Counted from the first letter of the stretch, positions 1-10,000 are shown. The stretch: 64,000 bases of DNA from Bradyrhizobium arachidis (GCF_015291705.1 NZ_CP030050.1:5208001-5272000), one strand, 5' to 3'. Numbers and translations are program-made. Notes: generated from the sequence alone by a model not told the origin.

Positions 1-92
1 TGAGCCTGAACAGCTAGAATCGGCCCGAGCAGCGTGCACGCAGTTATAACGACGTCCGATAATTTAAGAATCGATGCGGCTTCCTCAGCCAT
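1..92 (-). CDS. N-terminal fragment of an unknown protein, cut by the window edge
   Basis: An open frame starts at ATG 92-90 on the minus strand and runs off the left edge after 30 codons without a stop. The start is supported by a GGAGAGG ribosome binding site four bases upstream on that strand. The visible peptide has an acidic start (MAEEAA) followed by a hydrophobic stretch with VVITACTLLGPILAV, so it may be a membrane protein with a short cytoplasmic N terminus. No family can be named from 30 residues. It faces away from the neighbouring tRNA and is separated from it by about 220 bases in which I see nothing else. Confidence 0.5.
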   Translation of the reverse strand, partial: MAEEAASILKLSDVVITACTLLGPILAVQA

Positions 93-312
93 GGTCCTCT
101 CCAAAACGAATCAACGACGGATCGTTGCATAACCGTCGCGCACGCTGGACGGCAGTTCATCGCTTCCCGACCTATTCACAGCCCATTGTCGCGCCCCGTG
201 TCGCGCCGAGTAGCCGGGAGTTGTAGGGAATCGTTGGAAGTATTGGGGAATTTTGCGCAACAGGCGCAACACGATTTGAGGGTGGCAATACCGTCTAAGT
301 TATTGAATTGAC

Positions 313-389
313 TGGCGATCCCGGCAGGACTCGAACCTGCAACCCGCGGAGTAGAAATCCGCTACTCTATCCAGTTGAGCTACGGGACC
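313..389 (-). tRNA. tRNA-Arg (anticodon UCU)
   Basis: The minus strand folds as a standard cloverleaf: acceptor GGTCCCG pairs with CGGGATC (one G-U), U8-A9 follow, the anticodon stem is GCGGA/TCCGC with loop TTTCTAC giving anticodon TCU, the T loop is TTCGAGT, and the discriminator G is followed by an encoded CCA (complement at 313-315). It reads AGA codons. A GC-rich 5 bp hairpin (CCCCC-GGTTC-GGGGG) lies just upstream of the 5' end, at about 402-416. Confidence 0.96.
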
Positions 390-796
390 GTCTTGAGCCA
401 CCCCCCGGTTCGGGGGCCGGCCGTTCATCTAGCATGCCAATATGAAAAATCTGGTGTTTCGCCAAGTCTGAACCGAACCGATTTCCTCCGAGCCGCGACA
501 AAGCGGAACGGCGGGGTGTCAGGGTGCCGGGTTGAGCGGCAGCGCAACGGACGATGGTTCACATCGCCGGGAAGCGCTGAGGAGCTTCCGGGACGCGGCC
601 GCCGGTCGACTGGCTAGGTATTGCTGCGCCATCAGGACGGCGTGCGCGGCGATATCGCGGCCGGTCTCCTCTGGGCTTGCCTTGTCATGGCGAATGCGAC
701 GATTTGCACCTTCGGTTCCATCGCCTTGAGTCCGTCACCTTTCCGCGCATTTCATTTGCCGCCGCGGCGCTCGTCCGCGCTTTCCGGGAGTCCATC
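390..796. other. Intergenic stretch between tRNA-Arg and the alpha-2-macroglobulin gene
   Basis: About 400 bases with no convincing gene. Reading frames enter it from the macroglobulin gene (a longer in-frame start at 677), but the product would begin with 40 residues that do not look like a signal peptide, so I treat it as leader and promoter region. I could not place a clear promoter. Confidence 0.5.
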
Positions 797-3700
797 ATGA
801 TCGGTCTTGTTCGCGCCGTCACACTCTGCGCCACGCTGGCGCTCGGCCTTTCGGCTGCGCAAGCCGCCGACAAGGCGTTCAAGCGCGACGATCTCGCCGA
901 TTCCGCCATCAAGCTGGAGGCCCAGATCAAGAGCGAGGCGGGGCCGGTCGCCAAGACCAATGCGACGCTCAAGACGGACGCCGACGCTGCCTTCCGCCGC
1001 AATGACTACCGCACCGGACTGTCGGTGCTCGGCCAGATCGCGGCGACCACGCCTGACGATGCCGGCAACTGGCTGCGGCTCGCCAAGGTGATCTTCCAGA
1101 TCTGGCCCAAGAACTCGAGCGAGCAGACGTTCCTTTTGGAGCGCGCCTCGACCGCCGCTTACATCGCCTACCAGCGCGCCGGTAATCCGGGCGAGGAGGC
1201 TGATGCGCTCGCCGTGCTCGGCAAGTCGCTCGCCGAACGCAAGCTCTGGCGGCCGGCGCTGGATGCGCTGCGGCTGTCGCTCGAGGCGCGCGAGGTCGCC
1301 GACGTACGCGGTCAGTATGAGAAGATGCGCGACGAGCACGGCTTTCGGCTGCTCGACTATACCGTGGACTCGGATTCAGCGAGCCCGCGCGCCTGCTTCC
1401 AATTCTCGGAGGAGCTCGCCAAGCGCACCGATTTCGCGCCGTTCCTGGCGCTCGCAGGCCAGGATAAACCGGCGCTGTCGGCCGAGGGCAAGCAGCTCTG
1501 CGTCGACGGCCTCAAGCACGGCGAGCGCTACAACATCAATCTGCGCGCCGGCCTGCCGTCCACGGTCAAGGAAGGCCTGCCGAAATCGGCCGAGTTCAAC
1601 ATCTATGTGCGTGACCGCAAGCCCTTCGTGCGCTTCACCAGCCGCGCTTATGTGCTGCCCAGGACCGGCCAGCGCGGCATTCCCGTGGTCAGCGTCAACA
1701 CACCCGCGGTCAGCATCAACGTGTTCCGGATCGGCGACCGCAACCTGATCAACACGGTGGTGGACAGCGATTTCCAGAAGACGCTGACCAAATATCAGCT
1801 CGGCGATCTTGGCGACGAGCGCGGCGTCAAGGTCTGGTCCGGCGAGCTCGCGACCGCGATGACCTTGAATCAGGACGTCACCACGGCATTCCCGGTCGAT
1901 CAGGCACTCGGCGAGCTGCAGCCGGGCGTCTATGTGATGACGGCTGCCGCCAAGGGCCCGGGCTCGAATGACGAGTACCAGCTCGCCACGCAATGGTTCA
2001 TCGTCTCCGATCTCGGCGTGTCCGCTTACTCCGGCAATGACGGCATCCATGTCTTTGTGAACTCGCTGGCCTCGACCGATCCGGTCGGCAAGGCCGAGGT
2101 GCGGCTGGTTGCCCGCAACAACGAGATCCTGGCGACCCGCAAGACCGACGATTCCGGTCACGTGCTGTTCGAGGCTGGCCTTGCGCGCGGCGAGGGCGGC
2201 CTGTCGCCGGCGTTGCTGACCGTCACGGGCGAGAAGGCGGACTATGCCTTCCTGAGCCTGAAGACCTCCGCCTTCGACCTGTCCGATCGCGGTGTCGCGG
2301 GCCGCGCCGTGCCCGCGGGCGCCGACGCCTTCGTCTATGCCGAGCGCGGCGTCTACCGCTCCAGCGAGACCGTGTTCCTGACAGCGCTGCTCCGCGACGG
2401 GCAGGGCAATGCCGTGACCGGCGGGCCGCTGACCCTGGTGATCGAGCGCCCCGACGGCGTCGAATTCCGCCGCGCCGTGCTGGCCGACCAGGGTGCCGGC
2501 GGCCGCACGTTGTCCGTGCCGCTCAATTCGGCCGTCCCGACCGGGACCTGGCGGGTGCGCGCCTTCACCGATCCGAAGGGCAACTCGGTCGGCGAGACCA
2601 CCTTCATGGTCGAGGATTATGTCCCAGATCGGATCGAATTCGACTTGTCTGCCAAAGACAAGCTGATCAAAGCTAACGCTCCTGTGGAGCTTAAGGCGGA
2701 CGGCCATTTCCTCTATGGCGCGCCGGCCTCCGGCCTTGCGCTCGAGGGCGACATGCTGATCGCGCCCGCAAGCGAGCGTCCGGGCTTTGCCGGCTATCAG
2801 TTCGGCGTTGCCGACGAGGAAACCACCTCGAACGAGCGCACGCCGCTGGAGAACTTGCCCGAGGCCGATGCCAATGGCGTTGCCACCTTCCCGGTGACGC
2901 TGGACAAGCAGCCGGCATCGACGCGGCCGCAGGAGGCGCAGATCTTCGTCCGCATGGTCGAGACCGGCGGCCGCGCCGTCGAGCGCAAGCTGGTGTTGCC
3001 GGTCGCGCCCGTTGCGGCGCAGATCGGCATCAAGCCGCTGTTCGGCGACAAGAACGTCGCCGAGGGCGACAAGGCCGAGTTCGACGTCGTCTTCGTCTCG
3101 CCCGAGGGCGAGAAGCTTCGCCGCGACGGATTGCGCTACGAGCTCCTGAAGATGGAGTCGCGCTACCAATGGTATCGCCAGAACAATTACTGGGAGTACG
3201 AGCCGGTCAAGTCGACCTCGCGCGTCGCCGACGGTGACGTCACTGTTGCCGCCGACAAGCCGGCAAGGATCTCGCTCAGCCCGCAGCCGGGCCGCTACCG
3301 GCTGGATGTGAAGTCGAACGACGCCGACGGCCCGGTGACCTCGGTGCAGTTCGACGTCGGCTGGTATTCCGACGGCAGCGCCGACACGCCTGACCTGCTG
3401 GAGACCTCGATCGACAAGCCGCAATACGCCTCCGGCGACACCATGACGGTATCGGTCAATGTCCGCTCCGCGGGCAAGCTCACCGTCAACGTGCTCGGCG
3501 ACCGCCTGCTCACGACGCAGACCATCGACGTCAGGGAAGGCACCGCGCAGGTGAAGCTCCCGGTCGGCAAGGACTGGGGCACCGGCGCCTATGTGGTGGC
3601 AACGCTCCGCCGTCCACTCGATGCCGCCGCCCAGCGCATGCCGGGCCGCGCAATCGGCCTGAAATGGTTCGGCATCGACAAGCAGACCCGCACCCTCCAG

Positions 3701-6001
3701 GTGAAGCTGACGCCGCCGGCGCTGATCCGCCCGAACGCGGCGCTGAAGATTCCGGTCAAGCTCGACGGACTCAATCCGGGCGAGGACGCCAAGGTGGTGA
3801 TCGCCGCGGTCGACGTCGGCATCCTCAACCTCACCAATTACAAGCCGCCTGCGCCGGACGATTACTATCTCGGCCAGCGCCGCCTGAGTGCGGAGATCCG
3901 CGATCTCTACGGCCAGCTCATCGACGGCATGTCGGGCACGCGCGGCCAGATCAAATCCGGCGGCGATGCCGGGGCCGCCGAGCTCCAGGGCTCGCCGCCC
4001 GCGCAGAAGCCGCTGGCGCTCTATTCGGGCATCGCGACTGTTGGTGCCGACGGCACGGCCGAGGTGAGCTTCGACATTCCGGAGTTCGCCGGCACCGCGC
4101 GCGTCATGGCGGTGGCGTGGACCGCGACCAAGCTCGGACGCGCCAATACGGACGTCGTGATCCGCGACCCCGTGGTGCTGACCACGACGCTGCCGCGGTT
4201 CCTGCTCAATGGCGACCATGGCACGGTCAATCTCGAGATCGACAATGTCGAGGGCCAGGCCGGCGACTACGTGATCAACGTGAAGACGGGCGGCCCGGTG
4301 AAGATGACCGGCAATCCCGCTACAACGGTCAAGCTCGCCGCCAAGCAGCGCAACGCGTTCTCGCTCGCGCTCGATGCGACCGCGGCGGGGCAGGCGACGC
4401 TCGACGTCGACATCAAGGGACCGAATGGCCTTACGCTGGCGCGCCATTATGCGTTCGACGTCAAGGCGGCGACGCAGGTGCTGGCGCGGCGCTCGATCCG
4501 CACCCTCGCCAAGGGCGAGAGCCTGACGCTGACCTCGGACATGTTCTCCGACCTCGTGCCGGGCACCGGCAGCGTCTCGGTCTCGGCCAGCCTGTCGACC
4601 GCGCTCGATGCGGCGACGATCCTCAAAGCGCTCGACCGCTATCCCTATGGCTGCTCGGAGCAGATCACGAGCCGGGCCATGCCGCTGCTTTACGTCAACG
4701 AGCTCGCGACCGGTGCGCACCTCGCCATGGACACCGAGGTCGATCAGCGCATCCGCGATGCGATCGAGCGGCTTTTGGCCCGCCAGGGCTCCAACGGCTC
4801 ATTTGGCCTGTGGTTGGCTGGTGGCGACGATGCCTGGCTCGATGCGTACGTGACGGACTTCCTGACCCGCGCCCGCGAGAAGGGCTTTGCGGTGCCGGAC
4901 GTGCCGTTCAAGAACGCGCTCGACCGCATCCGCAACTCGGTCGTCAACGGCAACGAGCCGGAGAAGGACGGTGGCCGCGATCTCGCCTACGGGCTCTACG
5001 TGCTCGCCCGCAATGGCGCAGCGCCGATCGGCGATCTCCGCTATCTCGCCGACACCAAGCTCTCCAACCTCGCAACGCCGATTGCGAAGTCGCAGCTCGC
5101 TGCGGCGCTCGCGCTGGTCGGCGACCGCAACCGCGCGGAGCGGGTTTATGGCGCGGCTCTGGACTCATTGGCACCGAAGCCGGTGCTTGAGTTCGGCCGC
5201 ACCGACTACGGCTCGCAGCTTCGCGATGCCGCAGCTCTGGTCTCGCTCGCGAGCGAGGGCAATGCGTCGAAGGCGACGCTGACGCAGGCGGTGTCGCGGG
5301 TCGAGACCGCGCGCGGGCTCACGCCCTACACCTCCACGCAGGAGAATGCGTGGCTGGTGCTGGCGGCGAGGGCGCTCGCCAAGGAGAACCTGTCGATCGA
5401 GGTCGACGGCCAGCCGGTCAAGACTGCGCTGTACCGCAGCTACAAGGCGGACACGCTGAGCGGCAAGCCGCTGAAGATCACCAACACCGGCGACGCACCG
5501 GTGCAGGCGGTGGTCTCGGTGTCGGGCTCGCCGGTGACGCCGGAGCCGGCCGCCTCGGCGGGGTTCAAGATCGAGCGGAACTACTTCACGCTCGACGGCA
5601 AGCCCGCTGATATCAGCAAGGTCAAGCAGAACGATCGCTTCGCCGTGGTGTTGAAGATCACGGAGGCGAAGCCCGAGTACGGCCACATCATGGTGTCCGA
5701 CTATCTGCCGGCGGGTCTGGAGATCGACAATCCGAAGCTGGTCTCGTCAGGCGACAGCGGCACGCTGGACTGGATCGAGGACGGCGAGGAGCCTGAAGAC
5801 ACCGAGTTTCGCGACGACCGCTTCACCGCGGCCGTGGACCGGGCCGCGGATTCCAAGGCGGTGTTCACCGTCGCCTATGTCGTGCGCGCCGTCTCGCCCG
5901 GCAAATACGTGCTGCCGCAGGCCTATGTCGAGGACATGTACAACCCCTCGCGCTACGGCCGGACGGGCACGGGAACGGTCGAGGTGCGGGCGGCGAAGTG
6001 A
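797..6001 (+). CDS. Bacterial alpha-2-macroglobulin with thioester motif (YfhM/ECAM type)
   Basis: A 1734-residue periplasmic alpha-2-macroglobulin. Such proteins trap attacking proteases: cleavage of a bait region exposes a reactive thioester that links covalently to the protease. The start at 797 follows GGGAG and gives a clean signal peptide (MIGLVRAVTLCATLALGLSAAQA). The thioester motif CSEQ is present at Cys1286 in the context YPYGCSEQ. A flexible, Gly/Ala/Ser-rich stretch around residues 1020-1075 is the likely bait region. The signal peptide ends in AAQA with no lipobox cysteine, so unlike E. coli YfhM it is predicted to be soluble or otherwise attached, not a lipoprotein. It is directly followed by pbpC, the classic partner, thought to repair the wall after attack. 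Family assignment is firm; the protease-defence role is inferred from the family. Confidence 0.93.
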   Translation: MIGLVRAVTLCATLALGLSAAQAADKAFKRDDLADSAIKLEAQIKSEAGPVAKTNATLKTDADAAFRRNDYRTGLSVLGQIAATTPDDAGNWLRLAKVIFQIWPKNSSEQTFLLERASTAAYIAYQRAGNPGEEADALAVLGKSLAERKLWRPALDALRLSLEAREVADVRGQYEKMRDEHGFRLLDYTVDSDSASPRACFQFSEELAKRTDFAPFLALAGQDKPALSAEGKQLCVDGLKHGERYNINLRAGLPSTVKEGLPKSAEFNIYVRDRKPFVRFTSRAYVLPRTGQRGIPVVSVNTPAVSINVFRIGDRNLINTVVDSDFQKTLTKYQLGDLGDERGVKVWSGELATAMTLNQDVTTAFPVDQALGELQPGVYVMTAAAKGPGSNDEYQLATQWFIVSDLGVSAYSGNDGIHVFVNSLASTDPVGKAEVRLVARNNEILATRKTDDSGHVLFEAGLARGEGGLSPALLTVTGEKADYAFLSLKTSAFDLSDRGVAGRAVPAGADAFVYAERGVYRSSETVFLTALLRDGQGNAVTGGPLTLVIERPDGVEFRRAVLADQGAGGRTLSVPLNSAVPTGTWRVRAFTDPKGNSVGETTFMVEDYVPDRIEFDLSAKDKLIKANAPVELKADGHFLYGAPASGLALEGDMLIAPASERPGFAGYQFGVADEETTSNERTPLENLPEADANGVATFPVTLDKQPASTRPQEAQIFVRMVETGGRAVERKLVLPVAPVAAQIGIKPLFGDKNVAEGDKAEFDVVFVSPEGEKLRRDGLRYELLKMESRYQWYRQNNYWEYEPVKSTSRVADGDVTVAADKPARISLSPQPGRYRLDVKSNDADGPVTSVQFDVGWYSDGSADTPDLLETSIDKPQYASGDTMTVSVNVRSAGKLTVNVLGDRLLTTQTIDVREGTAQVKLPVGKDWGTGAYVVATLRRPLDAAAQRMPGRAIGLKWFGIDKQTRTLQVKLTPPALIRPNAALKIPVKLDGLNPGEDAKVVIAAVDVGILNLTNYKPPAPDDYYLGQRRLSAEIRDLYGQLIDGMSGTRGQIKSGGDAGAAELQGSPPAQKPLALYSGIATVGADGTAEVSFDIPEFAGTARVMAVAWTATKLGRANTDVVIRDPVVLTTTLPRFLLNGDHGTVNLEIDNVEGQAGDYVINVKTGGPVKMTGNPATTVKLAAKQRNAFSLALDATAAGQATLDVDIKGPNGLTLARHYAFDVKAATQVLARRSIRTLAKGESLTLTSDMFSDLVPGTGSVSVSASLSTALDAATILKALDRYPYGCSEQITSRAMPLLYVNELATGAHLAMDTEVDQRIRDAIERLLARQGSNGSFGLWLAGGDDAWLDAYVTDFLTRAREKGFAVPDVPFKNALDRIRNSVVNGNEPEKDGGRDLAYGLYVLARNGAAPIGDLRYLADTKLSNLATPIAKSQLAAALALVGDRNRAERVYGAALDSLAPKPVLEFGRTDYGSQLRDAAALVSLASEGNASKATLTQAVSRVETARGLTPYTSTQENAWLVLAARALAKENLSIEVDGQPVKTALYRSYKADTLSGKPLKITNTGDAPVQAVVSVSGSPVTPEPAASAGFKIERNYFTLDGKPADISKVKQNDRFAVVLKITEAKPEYGHIMVSDYLPAGLEIDNPKLVSSGDSGTLDWIEDGEEPEDTEFRDDRFTAAVDRAADSKAVFTVAYVVRAVSPGKYVLPQAYVEDMYNPSRYGRTGTGTVEVRAAK

Positions 6002-6010
6002 GTGCTTGGG

Positions 6011-8206
6011 ATGACTGACGCTCCGAACGGGCTACAAACTCCGTCGTCATGCCCGGGCTTGACCCGGGCATCCACGGACTTTGGTGCCGGGGCCAACGTG
6101 GATGGCCGGGACAAGCCCGGCCATGACGGAGCAAGGGGCAGGGGCCATCGTGTCCTCTCTGCCCTCGCACTCACTTTCATCCTCGCCATCATCGGCTTCG
6201 TCGCATGGGTCTACTCGCTCGGACCGCTTCCGCTCGACGAGGCGCGCCAGGTCTCGACCACCGTCATCGACCGCAATGGCAAGCTCCTCCGCGCCTACGC
6301 CATGTCAGACGGCCGCTGGCGGTTGCCTGTCGATGCGAAGGCCAACGTCGATCCGACCTATCTGAAACTGCTGTTCGCCTATGAGGACCAGCGCTTCTAC
6401 GCGCATAACGGCCTCGATCCGCTCGCGCTCGGACGCGCCGCGTTGCAACTGGGAACGCGCGGCCACATCGTGTCCGGCGGCTCGACCATCTCGATGCAGC
6501 TGGCGCGGCTGATGGAGCCGCGGCGACAGCGCTCGCTCTATGCCAAGCTGCGCCAGATCGTGCGCGCGATCGAGATCGAGCGCAGCATGAGCAAGGCCGA
6601 GATCCTCGACCTCTATCTCGCGCTTGCGCCTTACGGCGGCAATCTCGAAGGCATCCGCGCCGCCTCGATCGCCTATCTCGGCAAGGAGCCGAAGCGGCTC
6701 TCGCTCTCTGAAGCTGCGCTGCTGGTCGCCCTGCCGCAATCGCCGGAGACGCGCCGGCTCGACCGCTATCCCGAGGCGGCGCGCAGGGCGCGCGATCGGG
6801 TGCTCGATCGCATGGTCGCGGAGCATGTCGTCAGCTCTGAGGACGCTGCGCAGGCCAAGGCCGCGCCCGTGCCCAAACTGCGCAAGCCGATGCCGATCCT
6901 GGCACCGCATGCCTCCGACTCCGCGCTCGCGACCGTCAAGGATACGCCGGTCATCAAGCTAACGCTGGATGCGACCTTGCAGAGGGTGTTGGAGCCGCTG
7001 GCGCGCGACCGCGCCATTGCGCTGGGGCCGAACATCTCGGTCGGTATCATCGTGGTCGACAATGAGAGCGGCGACGTGCTCGCGCGCGTCGGCTCGGCGG
7101 ATTATTTCGACGAGAGCCGGGCAGGGCAGGTCGACATGACCCGCGCCGTCCGCTCGCCGGGCTCGACGCTGAAACCCTTCATCTATGGCCTCGCCTTCGA
7201 GGACGGCTTTGTTCATCCCGACAGCCTGATCGACGATCGTCCGGTTCGCTTCGGCTCCTATGCGCCGGAAAACTTCGACATGACGTTCCAGGGCACGGTG
7301 CCGGTGAAGAAGGCGCTGCAATTGTCGCTGAACGTCCCGGCGATCGTCCTGCTCGACCGCGTCGGCGCGAGCCGGCTGGCCTCGCGGCTGCGCCAGGCCG
7401 GCGGCAATCTCGTCCTGCCCAAGGACGAGGCGCCGGGTCTCGCAATGGGCCTCGGCGGCGTCGGCGTGACGCTCCAGGATCTCGCCCAGCTCTACGCGGG
7501 TTTCGCCCGGCTCGGCACCACCAGGCCGCTGCGCGAAGTCGTCGCGGCAAAGGATGACCGCGAGCCGATGCGGCTGTTGGACCAGGCCGCGGCCTGGCAG
7601 GTCGGCAACGTGCTGCTCGGCACGCCGCCGCCCGAGAATGCCGCCCACAACCGCATCGCCTTCAAGACCGGCACGTCCTACGGCTATCGCGATGCCTGGT
7701 CGGTCGGCTTCGACGGCCGCATGACCATCGGCGTCTGGGTCGGCCGGCCCGACGGCGCTCCGGTTCCCGGCCTGATCGGGCGCGTCGCCGCAGCTCCAAT
7801 CCTGTTCGACGCTTTCGCCCGCACCGGCAAGACGCTCACACCGCTGCCCAAACCGCCCAAGGGAACTTTGGTCGCCAGCAACGCCAAGCTGCCGCTGCCG
7901 CTGAGGCGGTTCCGCCCGATTGGGGAACTCGTTCGCACCGGCGGCGAGCAGGCGCTGCACATCCAGTTTCCGCTGAACGGCTCGCGGATCGACGTCGATC
8001 GCTCCGGTGGTGCGGAAGCCGCCGCCATGCCTGTCAAGGTCGCCGGCGGTGTCCTGCCCATGACCGTCATGGTTAACGGAACCTCGCGCGGCGAGATCGA
8101 CGGCCGCCGCCAGCGCCTGATCGATCCGCCCGGTCCGGGCTTTGCACGCCTCACCGTGATCGATGCCACGGGCGCCGCGGACACAGTTGTCATTCGAATT
8201 CAATGA
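6011..8206 (+). CDS. pbpC: Penicillin-binding protein 1C (glycosyltransferase and transpeptidase)
   Basis: A bifunctional class A peptidoglycan synthase of the PBP1C type, about 731 residues. One membrane segment (about residues 50-70) anchors a GT51 glycosyltransferase with catalytic Glu125 in FAYEDQRFY, followed by a transpeptidase with SxxK (Ser385 in GSTLK), a SLN motif and KTGT (Lys552), and then the C-terminal PBP_C domain that marks this subfamily. It polymerises lipid II and cross-links peptides on the periplasmic side. The stop codon of the macroglobulin gene lies just upstream, so the two are co-transcribed. The start is uncertain: GTG 6002, ATG 6011 and GTG 6098 are all in frame, and the first about 40 residues are the translation of a palindromic repeat. 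No methionine codon lies between that repeat and the membrane segment. Confidence 0.92.
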   Translation: MTDAPNGLQTPSSCPGLTRASTDFGAGANVDGRDKPGHDGARGRGHRVLSALALTFILAIIGFVAWVYSLGPLPLDEARQVSTTVIDRNGKLLRAYAMSDGRWRLPVDAKANVDPTYLKLLFAYEDQRFYAHNGLDPLALGRAALQLGTRGHIVSGGSTISMQLARLMEPRRQRSLYAKLRQIVRAIEIERSMSKAEILDLYLALAPYGGNLEGIRAASIAYLGKEPKRLSLSEAALLVALPQSPETRRLDRYPEAARRARDRVLDRMVAEHVVSSEDAAQAKAAPVPKLRKPMPILAPHASDSALATVKDTPVIKLTLDATLQRVLEPLARDRAIALGPNISVGIIVVDNESGDVLARVGSADYFDESRAGQVDMTRAVRSPGSTLKPFIYGLAFEDGFVHPDSLIDDRPVRFGSYAPENFDMTFQGTVPVKKALQLSLNVPAIVLLDRVGASRLASRLRQAGGNLVLPKDEAPGLAMGLGGVGVTLQDLAQLYAGFARLGTTRPLREVVAAKDDREPMRLLDQAAAWQVGNVLLGTPPPENAAHNRIAFKTGTSYGYRDAWSVGFDGRMTIGVWVGRPDGAPVPGLIGRVAAAPILFDAFARTGKTLTPLPKPPKGTLVASNAKLPLPLRRFRPIGELVRTGGEQALHIQFPLNGSRIDVDRSGGAEAAAMPVKVAGGVLPMTVMVNGTSRGEIDGRRQRLIDPPGPGFARLTVIDATGAADTVVIRIQ
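6045..6129. repeat. Inverted-repeat (REP-like) element inside the 5' end of pbpC
   Basis: The left arm begins CGTCATGCCCGGGCTTG and the right arm, at about 6098-6129, is its near-perfect reverse complement (ending CCGGCCATGACGG), separated by about 20 bases. Dispersed palindromes of this sequence type are familiar from Bradyrhizobium chromosomes, where they normally sit between genes. Here the element lies in the likely coding region of pbpC. Confidence 0.75.
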
Positions 8207-8256
8207 CCCTGGCTTAAGCGGTTGTGGCGATGGCGGTTTCAGCGTAAGCGGAACCA

Positions 8257-9999
8257 ATGGCCGAGACCTACCCAACTCCCCGTTTTGGAGCGCCCCGCGA
8301 GCCGAAAACGCCCGTAAATCCGGGCAGCCGGCTGGTGTCGCTGCTCGACGTCGTCACGTCCAGCCATGCTCGCGCGGCCGGCTTCCTGGTGCTGTGCGCG
8401 CTGCTGTTGTTCCTGCCTGGCTTCTTCACCATCCCGCCGGTCGATCGCGACGAGGCGCGCTTTGCGCAAGCGACCAAGCAGATGGTCGAGAGCGGCGACT
8501 ATGTCGACATCCGCTTCCAGGAGGACGTCCGCTACAAGAAGCCGGTCGGCATCTATTGGTTGCAATCGGCGGCGGTTGAAGCTGCCACGGCGCTCAAGCT
8601 GCCGAAGGCCGAGTTGCGGATCTGGGTCTACCGCATTCCTTCGCTGCTGGGCGCGATCGGCGCGGTGCTCATGACCTATTGGGCCGCGCTCGGCTTCGTG
8701 ACGCGGCGCGCTGCGGTGCTTGCTGCGCTGTTGATGTGCGCCTCCGTGCTGCTCGGCGTCGAGGCTCGGCTCGCAAAGACCGACGCGATGCTGCTGTTCT
8801 GCGTGACCGCCGCGATGGGCGCGATGTCTCGCGCCTATCTGTCCTGGCAGCGCGCCGAGGACGAGACCCGTCCGCCGTGGAGTTGGCCCGCAATCTTCTG
8901 GACCGCGCTCGCGGTCGGCATCCTGATCAAGGGTCCGCTGATCCTGATGTTCGCCGGCCTGACCATCGTCGCGCTGGCGATTTTGGACCGCGATGCCTCC
9001 TGGCTGTGGAAGCTGCGTCCGGTCTGGGGACTGATGTGGATGCTGGTGCTGGTGCTGCCCTGGTTCATCGCGATCTTCTGGCGCGCGGGCGATGCCTTCT
9101 TTGCGGACTCCGTCGGCGGCGACATGCTGAGCAAGATCGGCGCCCAGGAATCCCATGGCGCACCGCCCGGGCTCTACCTCGCGCTGTTCTGGATCACGTT
9201 CTGGCCGGGCGCGCCACTCGCGGCGATGGCGGCGCCTGCGGTGTGGCGGGCGCGGCGCGAGCCCGGCGCGCAGTTCCTGCTGGCCTGGCTGATCCCGTCC
9301 TGGATCGTGTTCGAGGCGGTGCTGACCAAGCTGCCGCATTACGTGCTGCCGCTCTATCCGGCGATCGCGATCCTCACCGTCGGCGCGCTGGAGCGGAACG
9401 TGCTGTCGCGCTCGTGGCTCGCGCGCGGCTCGGCCTGGTGGTTCGCGATCCCTGCGGCGGCCTCGATCATCGCGGTGGTCGGCGCGGTCATGCTGACGCG
9501 GCAGCCGGCCTTCGTCGCCTGGCCGTTCATCGCGGCCTCGCTGATCTTCGGCCTGTTCGCCTGGTGGCTGTTCGACAGCAACCGCGCCGAGCGCTCGGTG
9601 CTGAATGCACTGGTCGCCGCCCTGATGCTGGCGGTCGTGGTCTGGGGCATCGTGCTGCCGTCGCTGACACCGCTGTTTCCAAGCATCGAGGTGGCGCGCG
9701 CGCTGCGCAACGTCAGCTGCGTCGGGCCGAAGGCGGCGGCTGCCGGTTATCACGAGCCGAGCCTCGTGTTCCTCACGGGTACGCAGACGCTGCTCACCGA
9801 CGGTTCTGGCGCGGCGGATTTCCTGCGGCAGGGGAGCTGCCGCTTCGCGCTGATCGAACAGCGCTCGGAACGCAGCTTCGTGCAGCGCGCCGAGGCGATC
9901 GGGCTGCGCTACAAGGTCGGTGCACGCATCGACGGCTATAATTTCTCGCAAGGGCGGCCGATCTCGATCTCGATCTTCCGCTCGGAAGGCACCGAGTAG
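8257..9999 (+). CDS. ArnT-like integral membrane glycosyltransferase (GT-C, PMT/ArnT family)
   Basis: A 580-residue polytopic membrane protein with the ArnT/PMT layout: a first periplasmic loop carrying the acidic motif VDRDEARFAQATKQM just after the first membrane span, many hydrophobic spans, then a soluble C-terminal part of about 100 residues. Enzymes of this family transfer a sugar from a polyprenyl phosphate donor to lipid A or LPS core at the outer face of the inner membrane. The downstream genes encode a polyprenyl-phosphate sugar synthase-like GT2 and a LAB_N protein, which supports a lipid A/LPS modification role. The donor sugar cannot be read from the sequence; galacturonic acid, mannose or aminoarabinose are possible. 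ATG 8257 has only a weak AAGCGGAA ribosome binding site. Confidence 0.85.
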   Translation: MAETYPTPRFGAPREPKTPVNPGSRLVSLLDVVTSSHARAAGFLVLCALLLFLPGFFTIPPVDRDEARFAQATKQMVESGDYVDIRFQEDVRYKKPVGIYWLQSAAVEAATALKLPKAELRIWVYRIPSLLGAIGAVLMTYWAALGFVTRRAAVLAALLMCASVLLGVEARLAKTDAMLLFCVTAAMGAMSRAYLSWQRAEDETRPPWSWPAIFWTALAVGILIKGPLILMFAGLTIVALAILDRDASWLWKLRPVWGLMWMLVLVLPWFIAIFWRAGDAFFADSVGGDMLSKIGAQESHGAPPGLYLALFWITFWPGAPLAAMAAPAVWRARREPGAQFLLAWLIPSWIVFEAVLTKLPHYVLPLYPAIAILTVGALERNVLSRSWLARGSAWWFAIPAAASIIAVVGAVMLTRQPAFVAWPFIAASLIFGLFAWWLFDSNRAERSVLNALVAALMLAVVVWGIVLPSLTPLFPSIEVARALRNVSCVGPKAAAAGYHEPSLVFLTGTQTLLTDGSGAADFLRQGSCRFALIEQRSERSFVQRAEAIGLRYKVGARIDGYNFSQGRPISISIFRSEGTE

Positions 10000-10000
10000 G

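Noticed and set aside
1376..4720. A 1114-codon open frame on the minus strand inside the macroglobulin gene
   Set aside because: It is a shadow of a GC-rich gene: high Arg/Gly/Leu content, no domain, and it lies entirely antisense to a clear family protein. The same holds for very long minus frames at 24882-27383, 28217-31696 and 57561-60734.
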